Source of the DNA: Nocardia arthritidis
GTDB lineage: Bacteria; Actinomycetota; Actinomycetes; Mycobacteriales; Mycobacteriaceae
DNA: 64,000 bases
Assembly: GCF_011801145.1 (NCBI RefSeq)
Contig: NZ_CP046172.1
Span: 1,798,001-1,862,000, forward strand
Direction of reading: 5' to 3'
The notes beneath the pieces are model-generated. The model was not told the DNA's origin and did no database searches. It worked only from the letters and a program-made list of their open reading frames with translations. Both the position numbers and the translations under genes were made by a program. Shown in pieces: positions 24,213 through 33,961 of the stretch. Every line of letters begins with the position of its first letter. The first letter of the stretch is position 1.

Positions 24213-25984
24213 CCCAGGTGGACGCCATGGCACCGGTGGAACGCGACGATCGGGGCAATACCCATCCGGATCCCGGCAACGGGGGCGCGGTGCCGGTGCC
24301 GCGCCGGGTGAGCTGGTGCGTATTCGGCGCGGCGACACTGCTTTACCTCGTCTTCGGCGTGCTGCTCAGTGTGGGGCACGGCTTCCTGATGGGCGACGCG
24401 CTGAGCCGGGTGCAGGCCACCGAGGCCGCGCTGTTCAGCCGTGATCCGCACCTTTCGGCCATCGGCTTCGTCTTCACCCCGCTCACCTCGCTGGCACAGC
24501 TGCCGTTCGTCGCGTTCGCGCCGCTGCTGCCGTGGCTGACGCACTGGGGTATCTCGGGCGCGCTGATGTCGGCGCTGTTCATGGGCGGCGCGGTACTGAT
24601 GATCTACGGCATCGGCACCGATCGCGGGCTGCCGTGGTGGATGGTCGCCGGGATCACGGCGGCGTTCGCGCTGAATCCGATGGTGGTGTTCTACGGCGCG
24701 AACGGGATGAGCGAGGCGCCCTTCCTGTTCTGCCTGTGCTGGGCGATGCGGCGGCTCATCCGATGGGTCCGCACCGATGACGCGCACGATCTCACCGCAT
24801 GCGGAATCGCCTTCGGCCTCGCCTATTTGACCCGCTACGACGCGGTCGCGCCCGCGGTCGTCGCGGGCGGGATCGTCTTCGCGCTGACCTACCTGCGCGG
24901 CAAAGGCGAACGGAATCGGTGGTATTCGGCGTTCATGGATCTGGTGCTCGTCGGTGCGCCGGGTGCGCTCGCCTTCCTCGTCTGGGCGCTGACCAGCTGG
25001 CTGATCACCGGGCAGGCCTTCCAGCAGTTCACCTCGCAGTACGGCAACTCATCGATCCTCGCGCAGTCCGGCGCGCAGGGGGAGGCGGAACTCGCCGCGG
25101 CACTGGAGTATTCGATCGGATCGATCCTCATCCTCGGTCCGGCGCTGCCGATCCTGATCCCGATCGTCGCCGCGCTGGCCTGGCGCAGGCGCGATCCGGA
25201 GGTGCTTGTTCCGCTGCTGCTGTGCGGCGCGGTGCTCGGGTTCCAGGCGCTGAGCTACGCGAGCGGTTCGACCTTCGCATTCCTGCGCTTCTACGTCGCC
25301 GCGATTCCGCTGGCCGCCGTGCTCGCACTGCAGATCACCGCGGCGCGCGGCTTCCCGCCCAGCAGGCGGCCCGGCCGCCATGCCGTAATGTCCGCGCCCA
25401 CAAGGGCTTTCCCGGCCGGTAAACATGCGGCCCGCCCCGCCGTCGGACTGCCCGAACTGGCGATGGCGCTGGCCATGTGCCTGATCGCGGTATCGGTGCC
25501 GCTCACCGGATGGGGGATGACCAGTCAGAAAATGGCGGTGCAGGAGTACGCGCTGAAGGAGGTGCTCTTTCCGGAGCCGGACAATGCCACGCCGTACAAC
25601 GCCGATCAGCGCCGGATCGCGGCCACCTTCTCCACCGAGCGCAAGATCGCGAATTACCTTGACGCACAGCACTTGCCGCGCGGCACGGTGTTGATGGACA
25701 CCGTGTACGGGTTCGCGGTGTCGGCGGCGTCGCGGCACCCGGATCAATTCGTCATCCCATCGGACCGAGATTTCGTTCGGGTGCTCAACCGCCCCGCCGA
25801 ACGCGGCGTGAAATACATTCTGGCGGTGCCGAACGAGGGCCGAGGCACCTCCGACGCGGTGAACCGCCGCTATCCCACCATCTACGAAAACGGCGCGGGC
25901 GTAGCGACACTGGCCATGGAGATACCCAATGACGGTGCCGGGCAACCGAACTGGCGGCTCTACCAGGTGCTCGGCGCCAATTAG
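24209..25984 (+). CDS. GT-C-like multipass membrane protein of polysaccharide locus
   Basis: A 591-residue protein with a short polar N-terminus and roughly ten membrane helices. 'MSEAPFLFCLCWAMRRLIRW' and 'GLAYLTRYDAVAPAVVAGG' with the T-R-Y-D motif after a long loop resemble GT-C (ArnT/PMT-like) sugar transferases that use lipid-linked donors. The C-terminus is soluble. The TTG at 24209 overlaps the GT2 stop (TTGA) and follows GGAGGCGG; ATG at 24227 is the alternative. It is the last gene of the operon and ends 4 bases into the convergent glycosidase. It may decorate the polymer or build its anchor. Confidence 0.65.
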   Translation: MTQVDAMAPVERDDRGNTHPDPGNGGAVPVPRRVSWCVFGAATLLYLVFGVLLSVGHGFLMGDALSRVQATEAALFSRDPHLSAIGFVFTPLTSLAQLPFVAFAPLLPWLTHWGISGALMSALFMGGAVLMIYGIGTDRGLPWWMVAGITAAFALNPMVVFYGANGMSEAPFLFCLCWAMRRLIRWVRTDDAHDLTACGIAFGLAYLTRYDAVAPAVVAGGIVFALTYLRGKGERNRWYSAFMDLVLVGAPGALAFLVWALTSWLITGQAFQQFTSQYGNSSILAQSGAQGEAELAAALEYSIGSILILGPALPILIPIVAALAWRRRDPEVLVPLLLCGAVLGFQALSYASGSTFAFLRFYVAAIPLAAVLALQITAARGFPPSRRPGRHAVMSAPTRAFPAGKHAARPAVGLPELAMALAMCLIAVSVPLTGWGMTSQKMAVQEYALKEVLFPEPDNATPYNADQRRIAATFSTERKIANYLDAQHLPRGTVLMDTVYGFAVSAASRHPDQFVIPSDRDFVRVLNRPAERGVKYILAVPNEGRGTSDAVNRRYPTIYENGAGVATLAMEIPNDGAGQPNWRLYQVLGAN

Positions 25985-27111
25985 CGGATTGTGCGCACGG
26001 TGATCAGCTGGTCGACAAGTGACCACAGCGGGTCGTCGGGCCCGACGTCGAGGCTGCACTCGTCCAGGCGCGGGTCGGGGACATAGGCCCAGATGAGTGC
26101 GCCGTCGACGCCCGCGTCGCGGTCGGTGACGAGTTTGGTTTCCAGGGCGCGGCGGCGGTCGAGCAGGCTGCGACAGGATCCGGCGCGCATGCCGACCTCG
26201 GCGAGCAGCAGCGGTTTGCCGAGTTCGCGGGCCTGCCGCAGGCGTACCGCGAGCCCGTCGTGCGCATCGCCGGGCAGCGTCTCCAGATTCGGCGAATAGT
26301 CGTGGTAATCAAGGACATCCAGGTGCGGTGAGGCGCCGACGAACCGGTAGTCGTCGCCCGCGGTGCCGCACTGGCCGCCGCCGGTGAACCCGGCGAAGAT
26401 GAGTCGGCCGGGATCCTTCGCCCGGATGATCGCGCCCGCGTCATCGATGAACCGCCGCAGCACCCCGGCCGCGTCCGGGGGACAGGTGCGGTGCACGAGA
26501 TCGCATGCGCCGTTGGTGCAGACGCTGGTCTCGGGTTCGCCGACCAGCTCCCAGCCCGCGAGCACCGGAACGTCGTGCCAGCGCGCGACGGCCGTGCCGA
26601 CCCAGTCGCGGAAGCTCATCACCGCGCGGCCCGGCTGCGGGTCGGCTCGGGTCCACCCGTCCGCATACCACTGCCGCTGTTTGAACTGTTGATCGTCGCA
26701 GCCGCCGTCCTGTGGCGCGAGTACCGCGACAACCAGTTGCCGATGTCGTTCCGCGGCACGGAAAACGGCGTCGAGTGCGCGGAAATCCAGTGCGTTCGTT
26801 GTCTTGTCGACCGCGAGCGCCTGAAAGACGTTGAAACGGGTGAGCGCGTCCGGCGGCAGCCTGCCGAAGTACGCGTCGAGATCGACCTGTGCGCCGCAGC
26901 CGTAATTGAGCGACCAGTTGGTGCCGAGCTGCGGTGCGTCGAATCCCGACGGCCACCACAGCTTGTCGCGCAGCCGGAAACCGTCCGCGGTGGCGCGGAC
27001 GGTGACCGAGTGATCCGTGCCGGAATCGGGTCGCCGATCGCCGCACGCCGGAACCGCCAGCGCGATCAGTGCCAGGGTGGCAACTATCGAGCGAACAGCG
27101 AACCGAGTCAA
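25981..27111 (-). CDS. GH5-like glycoside hydrolase lipoprotein
   Basis: A 376-residue exported enzyme. The signal peptide ends in the lipobox LAVPAC, so it should be lipid-anchored outside the cell. The TIM-barrel carries 'GWELVGEPE' (acid/base Glu in the place of the usual N-E-P) and 'PLLLAEVGMR' (nucleophile Glu at strand 7), as in GH5/clan A cellulases and mannanases. The TTG start at 27111 follows GGGAGAG. It faces the GT2 operon tail to tail with stops overlapping. A beta-glycanase beside a beta-glycan synthase is a common pairing (BcsZ with BcsA) and suggests it trims the polymer. Confidence 0.75.
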   Translation of the reverse strand: MTRFAVRSIVATLALIALAVPACGDRRPDSGTDHSVTVRATADGFRLRDKLWWPSGFDAPQLGTNWSLNYGCGAQVDLDAYFGRLPPDALTRFNVFQALAVDKTTNALDFRALDAVFRAAERHRQLVVAVLAPQDGGCDDQQFKQRQWYADGWTRADPQPGRAVMSFRDWVGTAVARWHDVPVLAGWELVGEPETSVCTNGACDLVHRTCPPDAAGVLRRFIDDAGAIIRAKDPGRLIFAGFTGGGQCGTAGDDYRFVGASPHLDVLDYHDYSPNLETLPGDAHDGLAVRLRQARELGKPLLLAEVGMRAGSCRSLLDRRRALETKLVTDRDAGVDGALIWAYVPDPRLDECSLDVGPDDPLWSLVDQLITVRTIR

Positions 27112-27168
27112 AACTCTCCCGTCTGTGCCGGCGAAACTTGCGACTCCAATTCCCCTAACAGTAGTTTG

Positions 27169-27227
27169 CGTCTAACTATGAGCGACAAATCTGCGGCGAA
27201 GCAGAAATTGTCGCTCATAGTTAGACG
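27169..27227. repeat. long perfect inverted repeat upstream of glycosidase gene
   Basis: The 20-base arm at 27169-27188 (CGTCTAACTATGAGCGACAA) is exactly complementary to 27208-27227. CTGC (27191-27194) pairs with GCAG (27201-27204) inside, leaving loop GGCGAA. The arms are AT-rich compared with the surroundings. The element lies 58 bases upstream of the glycosidase start and 85 bases beyond the stop of the MFS gene. It could terminate the MFS transcript, be a repressor site, or fold in the glycosidase leader. Confidence 0.7.
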
Positions 27228-27311
27228 AAGGGATATCCGGTCCGCAGCCCGCCAACCCGTCCGCCGCGGTCGAAATTTAGGTGTCTGAATGATTGCTAGC
27301 GTGTCGCCCGG

Positions 27312-28694
27312 TCAGTACGCGTGCGGGCGATACCGCAGCCCGGCGAGCATCGCCAGCAGGCCGACGACCACCATGAACAGCCAACCGGCCCGGTAGTCGG
27401 ACAGTCCGGGGTGCGCGGTGCGGGCCAGGATGGCGGTGAGGATGGCGACGCCGAGCGCCGAACTGGTCTGCCTGGCCATCATCGTCGCGCCCGAGCCGAG
27501 CGAGAGCTGGTCGGCGGGCAGCAACGCCGACGCGCCGAACAGCGGCGGCTGCAGTAGGGCGGTGCTCGCGCCCGCGAGGATCGCGCCGGGCAGGAACATC
27601 AGCGGGTAGGACTGGACGCCGGCGAACACGATCCACCAGGCGCAGCCGACGGCCATGGCGGCGCCGCCGAGCGCGGCCGACGCCGTCGCGCCGAATCTGG
27701 CGACGAACCGGCCGGACAGCGGCGAGAGCACGAGGCAGCTGAGCGGAATCGGCGCGATGGCCAGGCTCGCCCGCAGCATCGAGTAGTGCCACACCCCGTT
27801 GAGGAACAGGGTCGCGGCCAGGATCATCGCCGCGAAGGCCAGGTAGTAGGCGAAGATGCCGCCGAGCGCGATGCGAAAGAGCCGGTGCCGCAACACAACC
27901 GGGCTCACCACCGGATCCGGGTGCCGCCGCGCGTGCACCGCGAACAGTCCGGCCAGCGCGATCGCGGCGACGAGGCAGCCGAGGGTGCCCGCCGAGGCGT
28001 AACCCCAGTCCTCGGCCTGCACGAAGGCGGTGGTCAGCGCGGCGGTCGCACCGAGAATCATTGCGGCGCCGAGCAAATCGAGTTTCCGATCGGCCTGCTG
28101 GCGGATATCCGGCAGTATCCGCAGCCCGATGACGAACGCGACCACCGTGAACGGGATGTTGAGGAAGAAGATCCAGCGCCAGCCCGCCTGCAGCAGCAGG
28201 CCGCCGATCACCGGGCCGCTCGCCGCGCCCGCGGCCGCGATCGCCGTCCAAATGCCCATAACCGTTGCGTGCTCCCGCTTTTCGAAGCTGGGCAGCACCA
28301 GCCCGAGTCCGGTCGGGATGAGCAGCGCGGCCGCGATGGCCTGGATCACCCGCGCGACGATGAGCGTCGCCAGTGTCGGCGCGGCGCCGCAGGCGATCGA
28401 GGCCAGGCCGAAAAGCGCTATGCCGGTGAGGAATCCGCGTTTGCGTCCGGTGTCGTCGGCGAATCGTCCCGCGGGCACCAGCAGCGCCGCCATCACGATG
28501 GTGTACGCATTGAGGGTCCAGGAGACCGAGCTCACCGACGCGTTGCCGAAGTACTGCTGCAGCGTCGGGAACGCGACGGTGACCGCGAAGAGGTCGAGGA
28601 TGGCCAGGTATTGCGCGACGCCGGCCACCGCAAGCACCCGCCAGCGGCGCGGGTTCGCGGTCTCGGTGCGCGGCTCGGCGATGATCGTTTGCAT
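27312..28694 (-). CDS. MFS transporter, DHA2 family
   Basis: A 460-residue multipass exporter. 'LDLFAVTVAFPTLQQYF' corresponds to the helix-1 motif D, 'PAGRFADDTGRKRGFL' is motif A and 'ASGPVIGGLLLQAGWRWIFFLN' is motif C plus the WRW turn typical of 14-helix drug exporters. It is divergent from the GlxA-type regulator, which may control it. The start is ATG at 28694. The substrate is unknown; small toxic organics are usual for this family. Confidence 0.88.
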   Translation of the reverse strand: MQTIIAEPRTETANPRRWRVLAVAGVAQYLAILDLFAVTVAFPTLQQYFGNASVSSVSWTLNAYTIVMAALLVPAGRFADDTGRKRGFLTGIALFGLASIACGAAPTLATLIVARVIQAIAAALLIPTGLGLVLPSFEKREHATVMGIWTAIAAAGAASGPVIGGLLLQAGWRWIFFLNIPFTVVAFVIGLRILPDIRQQADRKLDLLGAAMILGATAALTTAFVQAEDWGYASAGTLGCLVAAIALAGLFAVHARRHPDPVVSPVVLRHRLFRIALGGIFAYYLAFAAMILAATLFLNGVWHYSMLRASLAIAPIPLSCLVLSPLSGRFVARFGATASAALGGAAMAVGCAWWIVFAGVQSYPLMFLPGAILAGASTALLQPPLFGASALLPADQLSLGSGATMMARQTSSALGVAILTAILARTAHPGLSDYRAGWLFMVVVGLLAMLAGLRYRPHAY

Positions 28695-28731
28695 GCGTTC
28701 GACTATGCGAGCTGGGGATTCGCCGGACGAG

Positions 28732-28745
28732 TGGCAGGATTGCCA
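28732..28745. promoter_or_regulatory. TGGCA dyad between MFS pump and GlxA-type regulator
   Basis: TGGCA-GGAT-TGCCA is a perfect 5-4-5 inverted repeat in the 71-base gap between the divergent pair. TGGCA half-sites are common in AraC-family operators. It ends 20 bases before the regulator's ATG, so binding could block its own transcription. Confidence 0.45.
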
Positions 28746-28765
28746 ATATGCGCTAGATTTCTGAC

Positions 28766-29767
28766 ATGGAGTTGTCCACGTCACCCCGCCGCCCCGGCAC
28801 CATCGCGGTCGCCGTGGTGCCGGGGCTGCCGCTCTTCGAGGTCGCCATCCCATACCAGGTGTTCTTCGAACCGCCACCCGGCATCGACGGGTCGCGGTGG
28901 TACGAGTTCAAGCTGTGCGGCCCCCGCACCGGCGGGCACGCGACGCTGCGCGATCCGTTCATCGCGATGACCGACCACGACTACGACGACCTGATCGCCG
29001 CCGACACCGTCATCGTCCCGGCCACCCCGAACGTGCGCGAGGATCCGCCCGCCGACCTGATCGATGCGGTGCGCGCCGCGTACGAGCGGGGTGCGCGCAT
29101 CGCCTCGCTGTGCTCGGGCGCGTTCGTGCTCGCCGCGGCCGGACTGCTGGACGGCAGGCGGATGACGACGCACTGGAAACACCTGCCCGCCTTGGTCGAA
29201 CGCTATCCGGGGCTCGATGTCGATCCGTCGGTGCTCTACATCGATGACGGCCGCATCCTCACCAGCGCGGGCACCATGGCGGGAGTCGACCTGTGCATCC
29301 ATCTGATCCGGAAGGATCTCGGCGCACAGGTCGCCAATGCCGCCGCGCGCAATATGGTTGTGCCGCCGCATCGTTCGGGCGGACAGGCGCAGTACCTGGA
29401 CTCGCCGGTGCCGTCGGTCACCGATCCCGGTCTGTCCGCGACGCTGCAATGGGCGCTCACCCAACTCGAAAAACCGCTGACCGTAGCCGATTTGGCAAAG
29501 CACGCGCGGCTCAGTGAACGCACCCTCGCCCGCCGCTTCCATGCCGAACTCGGTGGAACACCGTTGCAGTGGCTGCTCGGCCAGCGGATCAACCGGGCAC
29601 GAGAACTGTTGGAGGGCACCGATTTACCGGTCGATGCGGTCGCCGAGCGGTGCGGCCTCGGCAGTCCGGCGAATCTGCGGGCGCATTTCGGGCGCGAGGT
29701 CGGCATCTCGCCGAGCGAGTACCGCCGCTCGCACCGCGCGGGCCGGCATGAGGTGGTGCTGGGCTGA
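28766..29767 (+). CDS. GlxA family transcriptional regulator (DJ-1/PfpI + AraC HTH)
   Basis: A 333-residue regulator. Residues ~10-185 are a DJ-1/PfpI-like class I amidotransferase fold with the nucleophile-elbow cysteine kept ('RIASLCSGAFVLAAAGLL'); the last 100 residues are an AraC double HTH ('LTVADLAKHARLSERTLARR', 'PVDAVAERCGLGSPANLRAH'). GlxA-like regulators activate catabolic or efflux genes in response to small nitrogenous compounds. It is divergent from the DHA2 pump, its likely target. Confidence 0.9.
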   Translation: MELSTSPRRPGTIAVAVVPGLPLFEVAIPYQVFFEPPPGIDGSRWYEFKLCGPRTGGHATLRDPFIAMTDHDYDDLIAADTVIVPATPNVREDPPADLIDAVRAAYERGARIASLCSGAFVLAAAGLLDGRRMTTHWKHLPALVERYPGLDVDPSVLYIDDGRILTSAGTMAGVDLCIHLIRKDLGAQVANAAARNMVVPPHRSGGQAQYLDSPVPSVTDPGLSATLQWALTQLEKPLTVADLAKHARLSERTLARRFHAELGGTPLQWLLGQRINRARELLEGTDLPVDAVAERCGLGSPANLRAHFGREVGISPSEYRRSHRAGRHEVVLG

Positions 29768-30607
29768 CCGGGGCTCCGCCGCCCGCCGCCCGGTGGGGAT
29801 ACCGGGTCGGCGGGTGCGGTCCCGGTGGTTCGCGGGGTGCGCGCACACCGGCTCGGACGCGCCCCTTAATGGGCCAACAGGTGCGCCCGGACAGGGGCCG
29901 GCGGGCACTCCCGCGACCACCGGGGGTCGCGGTCGAAAACCGTATGACCGGAAAGGTAATCCGGCTCCGCACCCGGTGCCAGACGCCGGAATTGGGGCTA
30001 GCCACCGGGTGTGATCGCCCATGCCACGATTTGTGTCGGCTTGCGGCGCAGCGCATCCCATGTTTGGATCATCAGTTCGGCTCACAGCCGTTTCGCAGGT
30101 GTCACACACCTCGTCGGCCGTCGTTCCACCGGGTCGGACGCGTTCGATGACCGTCGTGCGGACTGTGGAGGGGGCCGCACGACGGTCGTTCGGATATCCA
30201 GCATCCCGCTGGACAACCGGCCTGCACCGTCGTCCGGATTGCGTTCGGCGATATCCGAAGTGCGGCATCCTGTTTCGGTCCTTCTATGCGTCTACGGGAG
30301 AACGCTCGTCGTCCGGGAAATTCACGACGCCGGATCGGTGGACACATCGGCCGATACCGAAATTGTCGGATATTTCGGTTCGGAAATTCCGTTGGCCGCC
30401 AAAGAGTCTGAAGATCGCCACGGCCCGGATGCGCCGATCGGGCGGAGTCGAGTCGGCGGACGCGCCGTTCGCTCGGTATTCTCACTGGGAACCGTCCGAT
30501 AATGTAGCTTTGCCGATCACGCCGGGTCCCGGCTCCACCGCCCGACCTCCTGCGCGATCTCGATCAGTGTTTCCGGATGTACACACATAACGGAAAGTGA
30601 GCGAAGA
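29768..30607. other. 840-base gap with two strong hairpins and no convincing gene
   Basis: No reading frame here has a persuasive composition plus a ribosome-binding site. CCGCGACC/GGTCGCGG (29911-29932, 6-base loop) is a perfect 8-pair stem that could end the GlxA-type transcript. GACCGTCGTGCGG/CCGCACGACGGTC (30149-30161 with 30175-30187, 13-base loop) is a perfect 13-pair stem and suggests a second transcript or structured leader. The last ~100 bases are AT-richer and should carry the promoter of the KAS gene. Confidence 0.5.
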
Positions 30608-31858
30608 ATGGCGAGTTCTGGCCAGCGGAAGAGCGGCTTTCCCGATGTCGTCGTCACCAGCGTCGCGGCGACGACCTCGATCGCGGGGGACGTCGATTCG
30701 ACGTGGAAGGGCCTGCTGAACGGGGAAAGCGGTATCGACGTGATCGATGACGGGTTCATCGATCAATACGAATTGCCGGTTCGCATCGGCGGACATTTGA
30801 AGGTGAGCCCGCGCGACAGCTTCTCCGTCGAAGAGAAGCGCCGTCTGGCATATGTGCAGCAAATGGCGCTGCTGCTCGCCCGCGAGGTATGGCGCAACGC
30901 GGGCAATCCGGAAGTGGACCGGGAGCGGCTCGGCGTCTCCATCGGTACCGGGCTCGGCGGCGGTGAATACATCGTCGACTCCCGGTTCAAGATGGAGAAC
31001 GGCGGCTACCGCAAGATCTCGCCGTTCGTGGTGCAGGCGATCATGCCCAACGGCGCCGCGGCCATCGTCGGCACCGAATTCGGCGCGAAGGCCGGTGTGT
31101 GCACGCCGGTTTCGGCATGTTCGTCCGGATCCGAGGCGATCTTCAACGCCTGGCGGATGGTCGCGATGGGCGATGCCGATGTGGTTGTCACCGGCGGTGT
31201 CGAGGGCACCATCCAGGCGCTGCCGATCGCCGCGTTCACCATGATGCGCGCCATGAGCACCCGCAACGACGATCCGAAAGCCGCGTCGCGCCCGTTCGAC
31301 CGGGACCGCGACGGGTTCGTCTTCGGCGAGGCGGGCGCGATGATGCTCATCGAGACCGAGGAGCATGCCAAGGCCCGCGGCGCGACGATCCACGCGCGGC
31401 TGATGGGCGCCGGCCTCACCTCCGACGGGTTCCACCTGGTCGCCCCCGATCCGGAAGGAAAGGGCGCGGCGCGTGCGATGACGCGGGCCATGGAACGGGC
31501 CGGCTTGTCGAAAAAGGATGTCTCGCATATCAATGCGCACGCCACCTCCACATCGATCGGCGATACCGCCGAGGCGCTGGCCATCAAATCGGCCGTCGGC
31601 ACCCACGCCTCGGTGTACGCGCCCAAATCCGCGCTCGGCCATTCGATCGGCGCGGTGGGGGCGCTGGAATCGGTGCTCACCGTGCTCAGCATCCGCGACG
31701 GCGTCGTCCCGCCGACGTTGAACCTGGACAACCAGGATCCGGAGATCGACCTCGACATCGTCCACGGTCAGGCGCGCATCGGCCGGATCGATTACGCCAT
31801 CAACAATTCGTTCGGCTTCGGCGGGCATAATGTAGCGCTCGCATTCGGCCGATATTGA
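30608..31858 (+). CDS. KasA/KasB-like beta-ketoacyl-ACP synthase
   Basis: A 416-residue condensing enzyme. The triad is complete: Cys in '[13 protein letters not shown]', His in '[14 protein letters not shown]' and His in '[15 protein letters not shown]', with the acidic '[14 protein letters not shown]' box. It matches mycobacterial KasB through most of its length as I recall it, so it probably elongates long acyl-ACPs by two carbons. Unlike kasA/kasB it is not beside acpM or accD6. It is followed 155 bases later by a FadD32-like ligase in the same direction, suggesting a small dedicated lipid pathway. Confidence 0.9.
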   Translation: MASSGQRKSGFPDVVVTSVAATTSIAGDVDSTWKGLLNGESGIDVIDDGFIDQYELPVRIGGHLKVSPRDSFSVEEKRRLAYVQQMALLLAREVWRNAGNPEVDRERLGVSIGTGLGGGEYIVDSRFKMENGGYRKISPFVVQAIMPNGAAAIVGTEFGAKAGVCTPVSACSSGSEAIFNAWRMVAMGDADVVVTGGVEGTIQALPIAAFTMMRAMSTRNDDPKAASRPFDRDRDGFVFGEAGAMMLIETEEHAKARGATIHARLMGAGLTSDGFHLVAPDPEGKGAARAMTRAMERAGLSKKDVSHINAHATSTSIGDTAEALAIKSAVGTHASVYAPKSALGHSIGAVGALESVLTVLSIRDGVVPPTLNLDNQDPEIDLDIVHGQARIGRIDYAINNSFGFGGHNVALAFGRY

Positions 31859-32013
31859 TCCGCGGGTGCCGGGACAGCTGTTACTCTTCCCGGCGCTCCG
31901 CATATGCCCACCCCGCCGGCTTCCGCCGGCTGCCGTCCCCGGGGTCGAGCTGAAGTTCTGTGTTCAGTTGTCATTGCGCGGCCGCGCGGCCGCGCCTTGA
32001 AAAGGGATAAGGA

Positions 32014-33915
32014 ATGATCGGCAGCACCTTTGACGAGTATCTCGACGAGACGGGCAACATCAGGATCCCTGGTGACAAGACCCTGATCGACTTCCTGGAG
32101 AAGCACACGGCGGAGAACGGCGACGAGCTGGCGTACCGCTACATCGACTACTCCCGCGAGCGCGACGGTGAGTACATCGATCTCACCTGGAACCAGTTCA
32201 ACGTCCGGGTCCGTGCGGTGGCCGCCCGGCTGCAGCAGGTGGCCGAACCCGGCGATCGAGTCGCGATCCTGGCCCCGCAGGGTCTCGACTATGTCGTATC
32301 CATGGGCGCGGCCGTCGCCGCGGGCAATATCGCGGTCCCGCTGTTCGACCCGGACGAGGCCGGGCACACCGATCGCCTGCATGCGGTGCTCGGCGACTGC
32401 GCGCCCTCGGCGATCCTCACCGTCGGCTCCGCCGCGGGCGGAGTCCGCAGCCTGTTCCGGGACCTGCCCGCCGCCGAGCGGCCCCGCATCATCGCAGTCG
32501 AGGCGCTGCCGGACAGCTTGAGCGCCAGCTGGGTTCATCCGGACATCGATATGGACGACGTCGCCTACCTGCAGTACACATCAGGGTCCACGCGGGTACC
32601 CGCCGGTGTCGAAATTACCCACCGGGCGGTCGGTACAAACCTGCTGCAGATGATCGACGCCATCGGGATCACCGAGAAGGCGCGCGGTGTCACCTGGCTG
32701 CCGATGTTCCACGATATGGGTCTGCTGTGCGTGATCCTGCCGATGATGGGCGGCAAATTCATCACGGTCATGTCGCCGAGCGCCTTCGTGCGGCGGCCAT
32801 CGCGCTGGATCAAGGAATTGGCGGCGCAGGCCGACGGCGCCGAGATCTATTCGGCCGCACCGAATTTCGCCTACGAGCACGCCGCTGCCCGTGGCTTGCC
32901 GAAACCCGGTGAGACGCTGGACCTTTCGAATGTGATCGGGTTGATCAACGGCAGCGAGCCGGTTTCGGTGTCGTCGATGAAGAAGTTCAACGATGCGTTC
33001 GCGCCGTACGGTCTGCCCAAGACCGCCATCAAACCCTGTTACGGCATGGCCGAAGCGACGCTGTTCGTCTCGGCGACCAAGCGCGAGGACGAGGCGAAAT
33101 CGGTTTATGTGGACCGCGACGCGCTCAACTCCGGGCGCATGGTCGAGGTGGACCAGCACGGGGACAACGCGGTGGCACAGGTTTCCTGCGGCTATGTGTC
33201 GCTGTCGCAGTGGGCGGTCATCGTCGATCCGGAGACCGGAACAGAGCGGCTCGACGGCCAGATCGGCGAGATCTGGTTGCACGGCAACAACATCGGCCGC
33301 GGGTACTGGGGTAGGCCCGCGGAATCGGAGGCCACCTTCCGGGCGAAACTGCTTGTGCGGCAACCGGAGGGCAGTCACGCCGAGGGCGCCGACCCGGATG
33401 CGAACTGGATGCGCACCGGCGACTACGGGGCATATCTGGACGGTGAGCTGTACATCACCGGCCGGGTCAAGGATCTGGTGATCGTGGACGGGCGCAACCA
33501 CTATCCGCAGGATCTGGAAATGTCGGCGCAGGAGGCGAGTACCGCGCTGCGGCCGGGTTTCGTCGCGGCGTTCTCGGTGCCCGCGAACCAACTGCCGCCG
33601 CTGGTTTTCGAGCAGGGCGGCCGATCCGGACTCCGGTTCGATCCGGACGACACCTCGGAGCAACTGGTGGTGGTCGCCGAACGCGGCACCGGCGCGGGCA
33701 AATTGGATCCCGGCCCGATCGTCGATACGGTGCGCGCGGCCATCGCCCAGCGGCACGGCGTGACGGTGCGCGATCTGCTGCTGGTGCCGGCCGGCTCCAT
33801 TCCGCGCACCTCCAGCGGCAAGATAGCCCGACGCGCCTGCCGCGCCGCCTATCTGGAGGGCACGCTGCGCGGCGGTTACCAGCAGACGGCCTTCCCGGAC
33901 ACGGTCGACGCGTGA
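32014..33915 (+). CDS. FadD32-like fatty-acyl-AMP ligase
   Basis: A 633-residue adenylate-forming enzyme. '[19 protein letters not shown]' is the P-loop (A3), '[11 protein letters not shown]' the A5 motif, '[20 protein letters not shown]' the A7/A8 region and '[11 protein letters not shown]' holds the A10 Lys. Length, the inserted segments and the N-terminus ('[12 protein letters not shown]') match the FAAL branch near FadD32, which hands a meromycolic chain to Pks13. No pks13 or accD4 gene follows, so this is a paralogue working with the upstream KAS or another acceptor. AAGGGATAAGGA upstream gives the ribosome-binding site. Confidence 0.88.
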   Translation: MIGSTFDEYLDETGNIRIPGDKTLIDFLEKHTAENGDELAYRYIDYSRERDGEYIDLTWNQFNVRVRAVAARLQQVAEPGDRVAILAPQGLDYVVSMGAAVAAGNIAVPLFDPDEAGHTDRLHAVLGDCAPSAILTVGSAAGGVRSLFRDLPAAERPRIIAVEALPDSLSASWVHPDIDMDDVAYLQYTSGSTRVPAGVEITHRAVGTNLLQMIDAIGITEKARGVTWLPMFHDMGLLCVILPMMGGKFITVMSPSAFVRRPSRWIKELAAQADGAEIYSAAPNFAYEHAAARGLPKPGETLDLSNVIGLINGSEPVSVSSMKKFNDAFAPYGLPKTAIKPCYGMAEATLFVSATKREDEAKSVYVDRDALNSGRMVEVDQHGDNAVAQVSCGYVSLSQWAVIVDPETGTERLDGQIGEIWLHGNNIGRGYWGRPAESEATFRAKLLVRQPEGSHAEGADPDANWMRTGDYGAYLDGELYITGRVKDLVIVDGRNHYPQDLEMSAQEASTALRPGFVAAFSVPANQLPPLVFEQGGRSGLRFDPDDTSEQLVVVAERGTGAGKLDPGPIVDTVRAAIAQRHGVTVRDLLLVPAGSIPRTSSGKIARRACRAAYLEGTLRGGYQQTAFPDTVDA

Positions 33916-33951
33916 AAAGGGGCGGGACGCCGTCCCGCCCCTTTTGTTTTT
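33915..33951 (+). terminator. intrinsic terminator after FAAL gene
   Basis: GGGGCGGGAC (33919-33928) pairs with GTCCCGCCCC (33932-33941), flanked by AAAA and TTTT, and then GTTTTT follows. It is a near-ideal Rho-independent terminator overlapping the FAAL stop codon. The symmetric A/T flanks let it also serve the convergent metal exporter gene. Confidence 0.85.
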
Positions 33952-33961
33952 CCGGCGCGGA

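Noticed and set aside
20311..24338. Very long minus-strand frames opposite the polysaccharide operon
   Set aside because: They mirror the codon pattern of the real plus-strand genes in high-GC DNA; their products are rich in His, Arg and Gln without any recognisable domain.
29869..30590. Three overlapping plus-strand frames in the 840-base gap
   Set aside because: Composition is low-complexity and Arg/Ser-rich, starts lack ribosome-binding sites, and the frames compete with each other; hairpins explain the region better.
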